NCBI GenBank assembly: GCA_907165065.1
Contig: OU015541.1
Location: forward strand, 2,418,001-2,482,000
Source: Caprimulgus europaeus
Taxonomy: Eukaryota; Chordata; Aves; Caprimulgiformes; Caprimulgidae
DNA: 64,000 nucleotides
Reading direction: 5' to 3'
The first letter of the stretch is position 1; each line of letters opens with the position of its first letter. Below are positions 1 to 12,125 of this stretch, in pieces. Under the pieces are notes generated by a model. It made no database searches. It was not told the DNA's origin and saw only the letters and a program-made list of their open reading frames with translations. A program made the translations under genes and the position numbers.

Positions 1-1200
1 AATCATTAAAAGCCCATTTTTTTATCTTAGAGTTATGAAAGAAATGACAAAGTTGTAATCAATAAGTCTTGATTTTCTAAGCTGGTCAGTCCCCAGACTC
101 CAGTTGCCCCTATATAGAGATTTCACCAACCTTAACAAATGAATCCTCCTCTAGGATTTAATTTTGCCCATATTTTCACCAACACAAGATTTATATTGGG
201 TAGAACTTACCCTTCAGTGTTTAATCCAAATCAAAGGCACAAAGAGCTAACTTTTCTACTTAAATACTGCCAGATGAAAAAAATAGTAATCAGATTTTTG
301 CATTGTCCTGAAATTCATCTCTAGATCCGAAGCTATCAGTTGTAAGAGCCACTTGAGTCCCAAACGTGTTTCTAAGCAAAGGGTACATCCATTGCTGGAG
401 TACGTTGCCATTTCCTTGAGATACCTTGAAGCTATCACAGTTTACACCAGGATCTGGCTCATTTGGCCTTAATTAGGCTAAAAACAGTTCATGGGTTTGT
501 CCTGATGATGAGCCGAGAGGTGAATTTCACCCTGGGACAGGCCCTTCTTGCTCGGCACGAGTGTGGGTGCTGCTTGCCCTTGCCTCCCGCTCGTGAAGAC
601 GTGGGGCTGAGCTGGGCGTGGAAGTTTGGTTGTCCTTTAGAAAGCAAAGACAGCTGCTGCTTTGCTTCCTTTCCTTTGCTCGGTTGCCTTGGCTTTTTTG
701 CACTTTCGTTTCATCTCCAAAGAATCTCTCATAATGCCTTTGGTATTTATGTACAATTTGAACACATTTTGTATGTATGGAATGGTACACACTTTCTCTT
801 GTAAAATAGCAAATGGACTCTTTTCTTTTTCTTTTTCTTTCTTTTTTTTTTCCTTTTTTTTTCGGTGAATGTGTAATTTCCTCTGTACATTTCAATCATG
901 ACTTTGTGCAATGTATATTTTATAGGGACAAAGGCCAAGGGAAGGACCTGTAGTTTTCTAAGGAATGAGGTAGAAGCCAAAAGACACAGTCACAGGTGGT
1001 TTTACATCAGCAACGTGGAAGAACAACGTGGCCCAGACATTTACACCGAAGCGTTGAGCACGATGCAGAATGTACCTTCATGTGAATGACTGTGGCAGCT
1101 GCACAATTGTCTATGTGTGATGTTTAAAACAACAGCGATGGTTGCAACCAGAAGGGAAATGGAGGAAAAATTAAATAATCACAATCATTAATTTAAGCCT
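1..1200 (+). other. Possible distal 3' UTR of an upstream gene (KCNQ2 expected)
   Basis: No coding exon is visible. The stretch from about 680 to 960 is rich in TGTA and TATTTAT-like words and contains a long pyrimidine run, and an ATTAAA hexamer lies at 1170-1175; this composition is typical of a 3' UTR. In vertebrates KCNQ2 lies upstream of CHRNA4 in the same orientation and has a long 3' UTR, so its tail could reach here. That identification rests on synteny knowledge, not on any sequence match I could make. It may equally be plain intergenic DNA. Confidence 0.25.
819..863. repeat. Polypyrimidine (CT-rich) tract
   Basis: About 45 nearly uninterrupted T and C bases, mostly T with spaced single C. 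It is a low-complexity tract and makes spurious K/R-rich or F/S-rich open frames on the two strands. Confidence 0.9.
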
Positions 1201-2574
1201 CAAAGCATCAGAATGGAAAATTTGCATTCAGTAAAAATACCAGAGATTTAACCTTCATGAGATGAAATACACATTTATTTTTCTTTGCACTTCTTCTGTT
1301 CTCTTTGTTGGTTTATTTCTGGTGATTTCTTGGTGGTTTGGGGACATATTTAATGGCTGAGGAAGAAGAGCGGGATGGTGACTGAGGGCCTGACCCTTCC
1401 TGGCATCAAACCTTCCCACTTTCTTATTTCTAACATTAAACAACGTTTTTCTTTATGATGTATAAAATCAACCTCAGAAATCTCGAGTGCCCTCAGTTAC
1501 AAAGACACTGTCCCTTCAGAGTCCTTTAATATTGATTTTTCTTAAGGTTAGACATCAGCCTCATCCTGACAGATAAAGGATGGTTATTGAAGCTCTTCAC
1601 CCCCCGTGCCAGCTCCTTGTCTCTGTGCTAAAAATTGAGGTTGGTGTGGGCTCAGAGCCAAGGAGTGGCTCTGCAAAGGGACCTTTATCTGTCCCATGAG
1701 TTATCTTGCTCACCAGGCATCAGTCCTAAATTAAGAAAGCACCTGCTGGATTTTGGAGAGCTCTCCAGGAGCAGAGTGGGGGGACTGACAGTATTTTCCC
1801 TCGTGAGGTTGGCTGATGAAACAGCAGTTCTATTTTGCAAGAGAAAAGGAAAAAGTAAAATCCTTCCCTCCACATTGATTTTTTTTCTTTTTTTCCCCCC
1901 ATAGAAAGATGAAGAATGAGAATCTAGATGAACCAGTGCCTGGGTTTTAAAAAGCCTGCCAGTCTCTTGGACAGGGCAGTGCAAGAGCCTTGGCAGAATA
2001 AATGGTTTGCTGGTTTGTACCAGATGACTTGGCTCGAAGCCGTCAGCAGCTCCCATCCTCCCCAAAGCTATTAAAGGAGGCCAGGTGTGAGCATTTCCCT
2101 CTGGATGCAGCACATTAAGGTGGACTTGGATAACATCGTTATATTTTATCTCGTTATGTTTCACACCAGTGAGATAAGCAGGAAAATTCTCAGCTTGCTA
2201 AATCACATTCCCTTGTCAACGGAACAGGCTCGTGTGTTGGCGTGTGCTGCATCCAAATGCTCTCCTGCAGCTGCCCTGCCACCCAAATGTGGTGCTGGTG
2301 GAACCAGATGTGGTACCAGCTGTGCTGGAGCAGAGTCAAGCTGCCCAGCAGACCTGGAGTCCCTGCTCACACATTCACCAAGCCAACAGAGGAGACCACT
2401 CAGGAGGAGGCATTGCTGTTTCTAGGCAATGGGCCTCCACTGCCCTGATAGTCTGGTTCAGAGGAAAAATCAAGAGGATCCTTTTCCCTGCAGTGGTAAG
2501 TGTCCCTTTTGGTGGAGGAGAAATAAATGCTGGAGCCTTAGAAGAAATTAATATAAATACAAACCATCCAAGAG
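1201..2574. other. Intergenic, no gene seen
   Basis: Unique-looking sequence without a convincing exon. It holds a T/C run at 1879-1900 and an isolated AATAAA at 1997-2002 that has no transcript evidence behind it. The open frames here are short or overlap the adjacent LINE fragment and have no recognisable protein content. Confidence 0.7.
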
Positions 2575-3033
2575 AGTGTCCAGAGGAGGCCACAAAATTG
2601 GTGAAGGGTTTAGAGGGGAAGCTGTACAAGGAGAGGCTGAAGTCACTTGGTTTGTTCAGCCTCAAGAAGAGGAGACTGGGAGGAGATCTCATGGCAGTCT
2701 GGAACTTCCTCCCAAGGGGAAGAGGAGGGGCAGGTGCTGAGCTCTTCTCTCTGGTGACCAATGATAGGACCAGGGGAAATGGCAGGAAGATGTGCCAGGG
2801 GAGGTTGAGGTTGGCCATGAGGAAAAGGTTCTTGAGGCAGAGGGTGGTGGAGCACTGGCACAGGCTCCCCAGAGAGGTGCTGATGGCACCAAGCCTGTCA
2901 AGATTGCAGCAGCATTTCGCCAAGGCCCTCAGGGACATGGTGTGAATGTTGGGATTGTCCTGTGCAGGGGCAGGAGTTGGACTCCATGATCCTTGTTAGT
3001 CCCTCCCAACTCACAACATTCTATAATTCTATG
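2575..3033 (+). mobile_element. CR1 LINE, 5'-truncated 3' end
   Basis: The segment matches the 3' end of avian CR1 non-LTR retrotransposons: the tail of the reverse-transcriptase ORF, a short 3' UTR and the terminal ATTCTATG-type octamer repeats ending near 3033. In the + frame a remnant of the ORF2 C-terminus is readable, with RTRGNG, LPREV and a final LRDMV. The 5' part of the element is missing, as is usual for CR1, and the left edge is approximate. It belongs to the same subfamily as the copies at 19328 and 44536. Confidence 0.93.
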
Positions 3034-6000
3034 AAATTCCTTAGGATTGCCCTAGCTGTCATAAGAACAAGTCTACCTGGTCTTCTCCCAGCTAAAGCTC
3101 CTCATGGGAACAGTATTTTTATTCAAATTCTTTGGGCAGGGATATTTTACACTCTGTGCTTTTCACCACATGGTCTATCAGGATGCCAGGAACTGGGTCC
3201 TGAGGAGCTGCAATAGCTCAAGGACATTGTGGTGACTTGGCGACACTCTTACAAGAGTTTACAACCCATGGACTCCAACTGGGCAAAAGTAGCTGTTTTA
3301 AGAAGTTAAGTAAAAGTTGTTTTCCCGAATGAGCATGGCTATTTGGGATGGAAGATGTATATGCAGTGACAGGGTATGAACTTCTGCAGGATGAACTCGT
3401 TGCCACCAACCCTGCCAAGCTCTGTTGCGAAGCAGAATCCCAAGCTGGGTATTTCCATGCTGGGTTTGAAATAGTAAATAAAATTAATCTCAGACAAAGC
3501 GTCTCTTGCTCAGTAGTGACATGACCAAAGGAGGTGGCAATACCTCCAGATCACCTGGTCCCAGTGAGCTGGCAGTGGCACCACATCAAAACCACCAGCA
3601 TTAACTCACCCCAGATCACACTGGTGCACCTATGCTTTGTGTGCATTGCATGACCTCCCTCCAGAAGGGCTCAAAGCTGAAATTTCCTCTCCAGTCCATC
3701 CCTCAGAAAAGTCAGAGCTCCTCTTGGTGAGGAAGGAGGCGTGCAGCTCACCACAGAGCCTGGACCCTAGGTGGCAGAATGAACACACTGCCGAGCACCA
3801 TGCTGGGAACCCACCTGCTACTGCTGAGCATCACCTACATGGGAGCAGAGTAACGTCCTCTCTTTTCCATCTGAACTTCTGGGTCCTTCAGAGTCCAGAA
3901 AGTCACCTACCTGCTTGGTAAGTTGAGTTAAGGACTAATTGGAGAAACACAGTGCAGTTTCTGGGGAGCCCTAGAGAAACATTCCTTATAACCATCCACC
4001 TCGGAGCTGTTTGCTCTGGGGAGAAGTGGGAGATCCCCCTGAGAACCAGGCACATGCCTGGGCTGTGCCCACAACCCCAGCCCAGCAGCGCTGAGCATCT
4101 GGATTCCATTTCTCCTACACAATGGAAGAGCACAGGCAAAGTCTGAGGTCTTCCCCCATTTTAGGAGGTGTCCCTTAGGATGTCTCACCTTTGCTGTTTG
4201 TAGAGTGGAAAACAGCATTGTTGGCAAAAATCAAGGGATTTAGTGAGACTGGTTCCCTAAATGGGGCAAAACGTCTATTCCTGTAACAAATGGGATATTC
4301 TGTGAAGTGTGCAAAGCTACCAGGTGGGCAATTACTCAAGGCAAGTATTAATATCTCCTGGCCCTTTGCCCTTCAAACTGAGGGTGGTAGGAGAAGAAAA
4401 ATCTTTTGGTTTTATTCCATGATTTATTAATAGCATTTAATATATTATTCAAAGCTTCTTTCTCATCTGGTGTCTGTAGGTTTTCTAGTTCAGCATGGCA
4501 GGAAAGGCTGGGGTGGGGGCAGATCTTGTCTCTTCTCCCTTGGCTGAGTTTCACAGCTGGTTTTGCTGTGGGTGCCTCCATGCCTCTGATCATGCTGCAG
4601 CTCCTGCAGGTACATCTGCAGGTCCATCAGTGAATCGAGGGGTGCACCAGCTGAGGGAAGGGGTACCAGAGCAGGGTATGAGGTATGCAGACCCTGCAAG
4701 GACAGCTCAGCCACATCCTTGCTGGAATTTCCCAGGTTCAATAAGCACTTTTAGATGAATCTCCTGTGTAAAGGCAGTGTCTGACCAGGAGAGCACTGAT
4801 GTGCCAGGCTGTGCAGCCACAACCCTCTTCCCAGCAGAGGGTGCAGGAGCTTTATTTCCAGAGCTGTGAGTGCATCACTTGCTTAATTTGGGATATTTAT
4901 TAGTGCAGTGGGAGTAATCTGGTCCTACCTTCTCTCACTTGCATTGTGTCCTGCAGATTACAAGGGCTGTGCTCATCTCATCTGTATCAAAAGATCGATG
5001 ACACTGTCCTGTGAAAAGGGAATGGAGCTCCCACATAGTTTCAGCTCTATTTCAGAGGAAAATCCATACTCCTTTTCCCCACCTTGCATTATTGCTTGCT
5101 TCCCTGTGTTGAGTGGTGCTATTCAGCTAATGGACATACAGCTCTTTGAAGATTTATGGCACTTTGTAAAGTCTTAGTATGATTACTCTGCATCAGTCAT
5201 AAAAGGGATTGGTGCAATTCATCTTCCACTACAGCGTGGAAGCCTTCGGGACCAGCTGGAGAGCTGATTTACTTCCTCTCTTCCTAATGGAGAGAGGGTT
5301 GGGAGGCTGAAGCTGGTCTGTGAAGGTGATGCTATGTGTGATGGATGTTCATAGGGTGTTTGATATAGAAATGGGATGGTTGAGAGAGGAATAGAGGTAG
5401 GATTTTTGCAAATCATATTTCTGCAGGTTTCTAGGGTACAAAGTAGGCAAGGTGGTTTTATCCAAAATACAAGAGAAGCTGTTTTAATGGGCTGGAGGTT
5501 TGCAAGGTGGGAGTAAATATTGCTGGTTCTGCAGAAATATGAGCTCTTCAGCAATCCCATGTCCCTGCTGCATCTCAGACTGCTTCCTCTGATGGCAGAG
5601 CACCCTGTGTGCTCGCACTGAGGCACAGGGACAGCACAGGGACATGGGGAAGGCTCCTACTGCTGCCCACCAGCTGAGGCTTATCTTGGGCAAAGGAGGG
5701 GAAAAAAAGGCCAGCACTGGGTCACTTAGCAGAAATCATAGCAGCATTTGAGAGTTTTATCTGCTCTTTATTAAGAGTAAATCTTAAGTAGGATCTTTAC
5801 CACATTGCTGGCAGAATGGGAAACTTGATCAAACTGGCTGAATCTCAGTACTGCACCTCCATCATCCCAGGGAAATGAGACAGAGGGGGGAAGAAAAAAT
5901 GAAAGCAAGAATTTTCCCATTCCTTTCATTTCCAAGATTTCCAGCTACCAGAAATTACCTGTTCCAGCTGGTGGGATGAAAGCTCAATCCTGAGCCCTGC

Positions 6001-9000
6001 AAGGAAAAAAATCCCTTGAAATGTAAGGGAATGGGTGTGCCAGGTGCTGAGCTTTATCTGCCACTCACCCTCTGCTGTCCTGGGAAGGAATGAGAGACAC
6101 TGAAAGGAAGGAGCTGGCTGAAGAATGAAAGCAAAGCCAGACTTGACCTGCAATGATAAATCCTGCTCCTTAATAAAACACTGCTGGGAAGCAGCAGGTT
6201 CTTGCTTTACTTCCAAGCAGAAAAGATTTGCTTCCCAAAGTCTGGTTTCTCCTTCAATCTTCACAGATATCGATCTGTATAAAAATGGATTTTAGAAAAG
6301 GAGGGGGAGAAAACAGCCCCATGACCTTCACATTTATTTAATGATCACAGTCACTTGAAAAATAACTTTATTATAGCCTGGCAATTTTCTGCAGCTGCTC
6401 TAGAGCAGAGAGGCAGGACAGCCGATGTAGGCAGGACAGCCGATGTAGGCAGGAGGACAACATGAGCTGCACAACTTGCTTCTGTAATCTGAAGAAAGAT
6501 TTATTCCAGGGGTCATGCAGTGATTTCTTTGTTCTGTTCAACCTTTTGGACAAGGAGTTCAGATGGCTGTTTTTGTCTTTATGCAGTTCTCAGTTGCCTG
6601 CTGGCCAATGGGTGCACCATCATTGGAGCTGCTGACATTTATAAGAGCTGATGAGGTTGCCCATTAACCCTATCCAGATCTGTTCCTCTAGTCCATCATG
6701 TGGGATGCTCACCATCCTTCTCAGGAGCCACACAGCTGGGCTTTTCCCAGGGACACTCTCTCCAGTGCTGCATGTGGCTTGTGGGATGGCAATGGAGATG
6801 TTCCCAAGCACTGCACCATCTACTGGGTTTACATCCCACAAAGTAAACCGTGTAGATCCTTAGTAGATAGCGGTACATGGAGGACATCACAAGACATGTG
6901 CATGGGCTGGTCATCTACTGACCATGATGGAGCATAAACACTGTTTGTGGGCTCCTACAGTGATGACATCTGATACAGACAGAGTCCACTGAAGGCAATG
7001 AACAGACTCTTGTTCACATGTTTTTCACGGACAGGTGGACAGCCAGCCAGAAGGCTTGTGGAGAAAGCTCCAAACTGACTAGTGACCTCTCCCTCGTGGG
7101 CACAGAGATTCCCCCTTGGCTGGGGGTTGTTACAAGAAGCTGCTTTCTTTGCAAGGATTTTTAAAAGCATTTAATGAGTTTCCTTTTCAGAAATCAAAAG
7201 TGAACAGAACAGCATCACAGCCTGCTCTCACCTCTGGAGGATGCCATCTCCAGTGTCTCTCTCTCCCTGGAGCAGTAAAGCAGGGCATAGAAAATAAATA
7301 AATATCCTAAATATCTGTTAGTCCCAGTACCCCCAGCCACCAGCTGTATGCACAACCGAGCAAGCTTTCCTTGGAGTCTACACAAGGACAACCACTGAAA
7401 AAAATACTTTGCTGGAGACACTCTCATTAATTCCTCATGTAGAAAAGACATAGAGGAACTCTGCTAGCTTCTTCAGATGTTGAGAGCTCCAGTTTTGTGC
7501 CCTCTGTAGAGCTGCAGATGCAGAGCTGTGGCTGATCTCTGTCATGCTACTATTTGCTGAGTGAATTAAAAGTCTGCGTTTATCATGGGCACACAAAGCC
7601 AGTGTTATCTCTGTAATTAGCCTGTTAAACCACGGCACGAGCTACAATGCCTCATGAGAATAAAATGGTGCATTAGCATAAGTCAATCAAGAGCAGATTT
7701 TTAAAATAATTGGTTTAGATTTTGAGCTAACATCTGCTTTGGTTATTAGCTCTTGGACACTTTGATTTTAATTGGACAATTTAAAGAAATTGTTATCCAG
7801 TGCCTCCAGTCTTTCTTCAATAGAAAATGGCTTTTTAAAGAAGAGTTCTGTGAAAGTTTGCCTTTCTGGAAAGAAATGTGTGTGGGTAAAAATTTAAGTA
7901 ATCACAGCAGTTACAGCTATTATTAACTGTCATGGTGACCAAGGTGCAAAACTGAATGAAACAGAAACCAGGCAGCATTTTTGAATGGTTTAAATCTCAT
8001 CCTCCCAGCACAGAGTCTTGGAGGAACCAAGCATCTTGCATCTCCTAGTTTCTCTACGTGCTGGAGATGTTGTTCCACTTGGGGTTGTGTTTTTTAAAGT
8101 GGGACTCAGGGAACTCCTGTGGGGTCCCAGCCCATGTGCTCAGTACAGGAGTCTGCTGATGGTCCATGCTGGAAGGAGAATACTCGTTATCCCTTGCACA
8201 GGCAAGAAATAAAGGGATGGAGAGAGAGATGGAGCTGCTAGTAATGGCCCATGAAGTTTTCTGTTATAGAAAATGGATCACATGCACAGAACTTCAATTT
8301 ATAGAGCTGGAAATACACAGCAGATGGAAGAGACCCGTTTGTGCCAGAGCAGCACTTGGCAAGTGACGGCTGAAGCTGTTGAGATAACATCAATTTCTGT
8401 TTCATTTGAAAGCTGTGCTTATTTTTCTTTTTAACCTGAAATCCTGTTGTAAAAAAACAAATGAGAGCAGAAGAGATTTTGCAGAACATGAGGCAGAAGT
8501 GTGAGGTCACAGGCTGAGGCAAGACCCTTAAACCTTCCTCTTCCAAAGCAATGTGAATCCTGACCCATTGCTGGCACTTGTCCTCCTGTTTTTCAAACTG
8601 CAGCCAGACATCTCCTCTTCTGTGACTGCTTTTCAGCAAGTCTGTATCCAGCTCTCAAATCAAACTGTCTCAGTCATTACTGCCTCTATAAGCTTGGACC
8701 ATCCTCAGTCCACTTCTACCATTGCAGTCCTTCTTAGGGACCTGCTGTTCTCCCAGCCTCCTCTCAAAGGTCTCTCATGAGAGGTCAGAACCACCCAGGT
8801 CACTGCTCCCACAGAAATTATTAGAGACCCTTTCCAGACAATTTTTCCCTTTCCAGCTCAGATTTCTGGCAATAGCAGCCTGCCCACATTTGGACACCTT
8901 GCCTGAAATGAGGCAGATGAAGCCTGTAAAGCTCTTTCCCTGACATTCAGAGCTGCTAATTTTTAATGCAAACTGTTGCCTTGGTATTTGCATTTGAAAT

Positions 9001-10356
9001 GAGTTTGCATTGCCTTAACTCTGTTGCCACCCCCTCTGCAGTTATATAGATGCTATAATTTTACAGGAGCATTTGAGACACCAGGTTGTCCCTGGGAGCT
9101 TTGCTCATGTCCCCAGGACATGGAGTTCTGGAAACACCTCATGAAAGGATGATGCTGCCCTCCTCAGCACCAACAAATTTAATTCCAACAAGAAAAGCCA
9201 AGTCCTTATAAACCAGGAGCTGGGGAAAATGACAATTTCTGGCACACTCCATATTCCTATTCTTTTTTTTTTTCCCTTCCTAGTTTTCATGGCTTGGGGG
9301 CTGTAATCAAAACATTTTGTTTTCTCAAAGGTGTGTAAAAACAGCTGGTCATCCAGCATGAATTAACTTCTACTAAGCACTATATCCTGCAGTAAAAATA
9401 AGATATATTGCAGATGATTACGTAGACTTAGTTTCCTATGCTTGAAAACAGAACATCATGACAATAAAGCAGAAATGAGATGATATATTGGGTCTTCTGG
9501 GTCTTCTTCATATCAGGTTCTTACAACATTTTTTTAAGAACTGGAATTCTAAAAGTATTAGTGATGTATTAAGGAGGGTGGGTGCTACTACCAGCTAGGA
9601 TAAGTGTATTTATGCAGAAAACCCTCATCAGTTTTGGAAGGTTAGGTTAAAGCTAGAAAAATATGGAGTCACACAGTTCAATGTGGGGAAATCCTGGAGT
9701 GTGAAGTCTTCCAAGGAACAACCTACCTGCAGATTTATATACACCAGCATTTGCTTGGAAGCAGAATCCAGTTTAAATGTGAAAATAAGGATTTGTTTGC
9801 TCATAGTATGAAGACAGATTTGCAAGATGGAATGTTAAAGAGTGTTTCATCACTCTTTTTTGTAAGGGTGTTTACTGCAATAACTCATTGTAGCTCCCAG
9901 GTCCCTGTGTTACTGCAAACCTGCACAGAAACTCATGTCAAAAACAAGCTGGAAAAACCAGCACATTTTGCATGTAGATGTTCAGTGCAGATTGAAAGAG
10001 AAGTGAAATGATTTAGTGCCAAGTGTGAGCACATTTCTCATCAAAATGAATCAATTCCAATATATTCAGGGTGAAGAAGGAATTTCATGCTTTGGTAACT
10101 TGTCCTGACGTTGTAATTTATATGGGTCCTGTCTGCATAACCACTGGAGTGCTGAAATGACTATTTTTCCCGAGGAAAACACAGATCATTTCCCCCTTGT
10201 GACACCAAACCAAGTTGCTGATGATGGAGGAAACCTCTGGTTGCCTCCTGCTCCAGCCCCACTCCTTGAGCAGGGACGATGATGACGTTAGACCTGGCTT
10301 TGAAATCAGACCAAGTTACTCAGGCCCTTTTGTAATCTGTATTTGAATGTCTCCAA
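3034..10356. other. Intergenic, no gene seen
   Basis: About 7.3 kb of unique sequence without a supported exon; all open frames are under 140 codons and none resembles a known protein. It contains an 18-bp tandem duplication at 6412, a T run at 9262-9273, and an AT-rich block at 7640-7880 with homeodomain-type words that may be a conserved element (inference only). Confidence 0.7.
6412..6454. repeat. 18-bp tandem repeat, 2.4 copies
   Basis: The 18-base unit ggcaggacagccgatgta occurs twice back to back (6412-6429 and 6430-6447), followed by seven bases of a third copy. Confidence 0.9.
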
Positions 10357-10650
10357 GGATCACAGAATATTGGGGATTGGAAGGGACCTCAAAAGCTCAT
10401 CCAGTCCAACCCCCCTGCTGGAGCAGGAACACCCAGATGAGTTCACACAGGAAGGCATCCAGGCGAGTCTTGAATGTCTCCAGAGAAGGAGACTCCACAA
10501 CCTCCCTGGGCAGCCTGTCCCAGGGCTCTGTCACCCTCACAGTAAAGGAGTTCCTTCTCAAATTTAAGAGGAACCTCCTGTGTTCCAGCTCACACCCATT
10601 GCCCCTTGTCCTATCATTGGTCATCACTGTGAAGAGCTTCACAGCCTCCT
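10357..10650 (-). mobile_element. CR1 LINE fragment, reverse orientation
   Basis: Reading the minus strand gives a CR1 3' end. The left edge has the characteristic cacagaat...ggaagggacc tail and the body encodes, on the minus strand, an ORF2 C-terminal remnant with [19 protein letters not shown] and FKTRLDAF. The subfamily differs from that of the copies at 2575 and 19328. The right edge is gradual and could extend to about 10720. Confidence 0.92.
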
Positions 10651-11974
10651 TGGGCAGCCTGAGGGCTTTGCAGGGAAAACCTGCAGCTGAACAGCAGAAG
10701 GGTGGACACCAAGTTGACTCTCTTCTGATAACCCCGTGGTGGCTGTGGTAGAGCCAGCACTGGGTTATCTAAACTGCGTGGACCCATATGCAAGCAGTAT
10801 GCTCTTCCTTATTTTTTCTGCCAAATCATACGAGCACATAATCAAATGAAATCAAGTTTTGTCATGAAAAAAGTTTAAGCTCAGCAGATGAGCAGAGTAG
10901 AAAACCTTCTATTATACATGCTTTTATCCCTTTGGATGGTAAAATGTATTTGCTTAAGCTTCTCTCATTAAGTCAATCGAACTTGATCATATTAGCTGGC
11001 CGATGTGGAGGTTAGGGTTACGGAAACAAATCAGTGCTCTCCCCTCAGTCCTTCCTTTTTCTCTGTACACATTATAAAAGGTTAATAATGCAAAAAGGAA
11101 TGCCATTTTGTCAGGTGCCAGGATCATGGGAAAAGATGCTATTCCCTTTTACAGGGTGGTAAGTACTGAATGTGGCAGTAGGAGACAGTTTTGGGGCCGT
11201 AAGCAGTGGTTTGGGAGGTTGAATTTAGGGCTTTTTGCAACAGAGCAGTATGATAACATCTAGACACAAATAACTCAGCCAGACAGCGAGGGGAAGGAGA
11301 TATTTTACTGTCCTGAAAACCACAATATGGTGTGATTTCAGACTATGATAATGAGCATTTTGTCACACCAAGAGCGATTGCATTCAAGTCCTTTTGCAGC
11401 GTTACTGCTGACACATCTGGTCTCAGTGGGAATGCCAAGGAACTCAGTGAAAAGCCAAAATTCATCCTCTGTGAGAAGAAGAGAAAAAAAACTTTTGATA
11501 GACAAAAAAATTACCTTGATAATATCTAACTCTAAAATGTCCAACAGGTCATCAATACATTGAAATTTCCACTCCACATGGGATCAGTTCTAGGATTGAC
11601 ACAGCATCTACAGCTTTTACAGAGCTGACCAAAGGAGTCCAAAAAGGTCTCAGATGCCTTAAATCCTGGTTTCTTCTGTTGACTTGATTTTTAAATTAAA
11701 AGAGAAGGTTGTCATGTCTGCCTTCATCTATGAGCTTGTCCCTTGGGAGCTTTCTGGAGCATCCATCCATCCATCCATCCAGTCTTTTCACACCATTTGA
11801 ACAGTACCTTCAGGTGTCAGGCTGCAGAGCTGCCTTATAACAGATTAAACACCAAGGATATTTCTTCCAATGCAATTCAGATGTGAATCTCAGGAGACAT
11901 AGATTTATTTGCCTGGCAGCTCTGTTTTAAACATAACAAAATTCAGAGTGTGCTAACTTTATTAGTAATCACCA
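10651..11974. other. Intergenic, no gene seen
   Basis: Unique sequence apart from an (ATCC) microsatellite. No exon, RNA gene or further repeat recognised. Confidence 0.65.
11761..11780. repeat. (ATCC)5 microsatellite
   Basis: Five perfect ATCC units. Confidence 0.95.
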
Positions 11975-12125
11975 AATTATAGCAGTGTTGGCTGGAAAGA
12001 ACTTCTGGAAGTCTCATATCCAATCTCCAGCTGGAAGCAGGACTATTGCCAACAATTGATCATGCCAGCCATGGCCTGAAATCCCTGACCTCATGGGTTT
12101 TATCCATGCCCTTCAGAGTGTCCTA
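11975..12125 (-). mobile_element. Old, degraded CR1 3' end
   Basis: The + strand keeps the order of words seen at the reversed tail of CR1 elements: a ttggctggaaagaac block, then a block resembling tccaa...ctgga, then a gca-rich block, with many substitutions and small gaps. No terminal octamer repeat survives. It looks clearly older than the other CR1 copies here, and its boundaries are approximate. Confidence 0.55.

Noticed and set aside
505..609. Possible C/D box snoRNA (ATGATGA at 505, CTGA at 606)
   Set aside because: No terminal stem pairs the flanks, the spacing is long, and no internal C'/D' boxes stand out.
2232..2945. 237-codon + strand open frame as a novel gene
   Set aside because: Its C-terminal third is the CR1 ORF2 tail and the rest is unstructured sequence; it is a repeat-derived chance frame.
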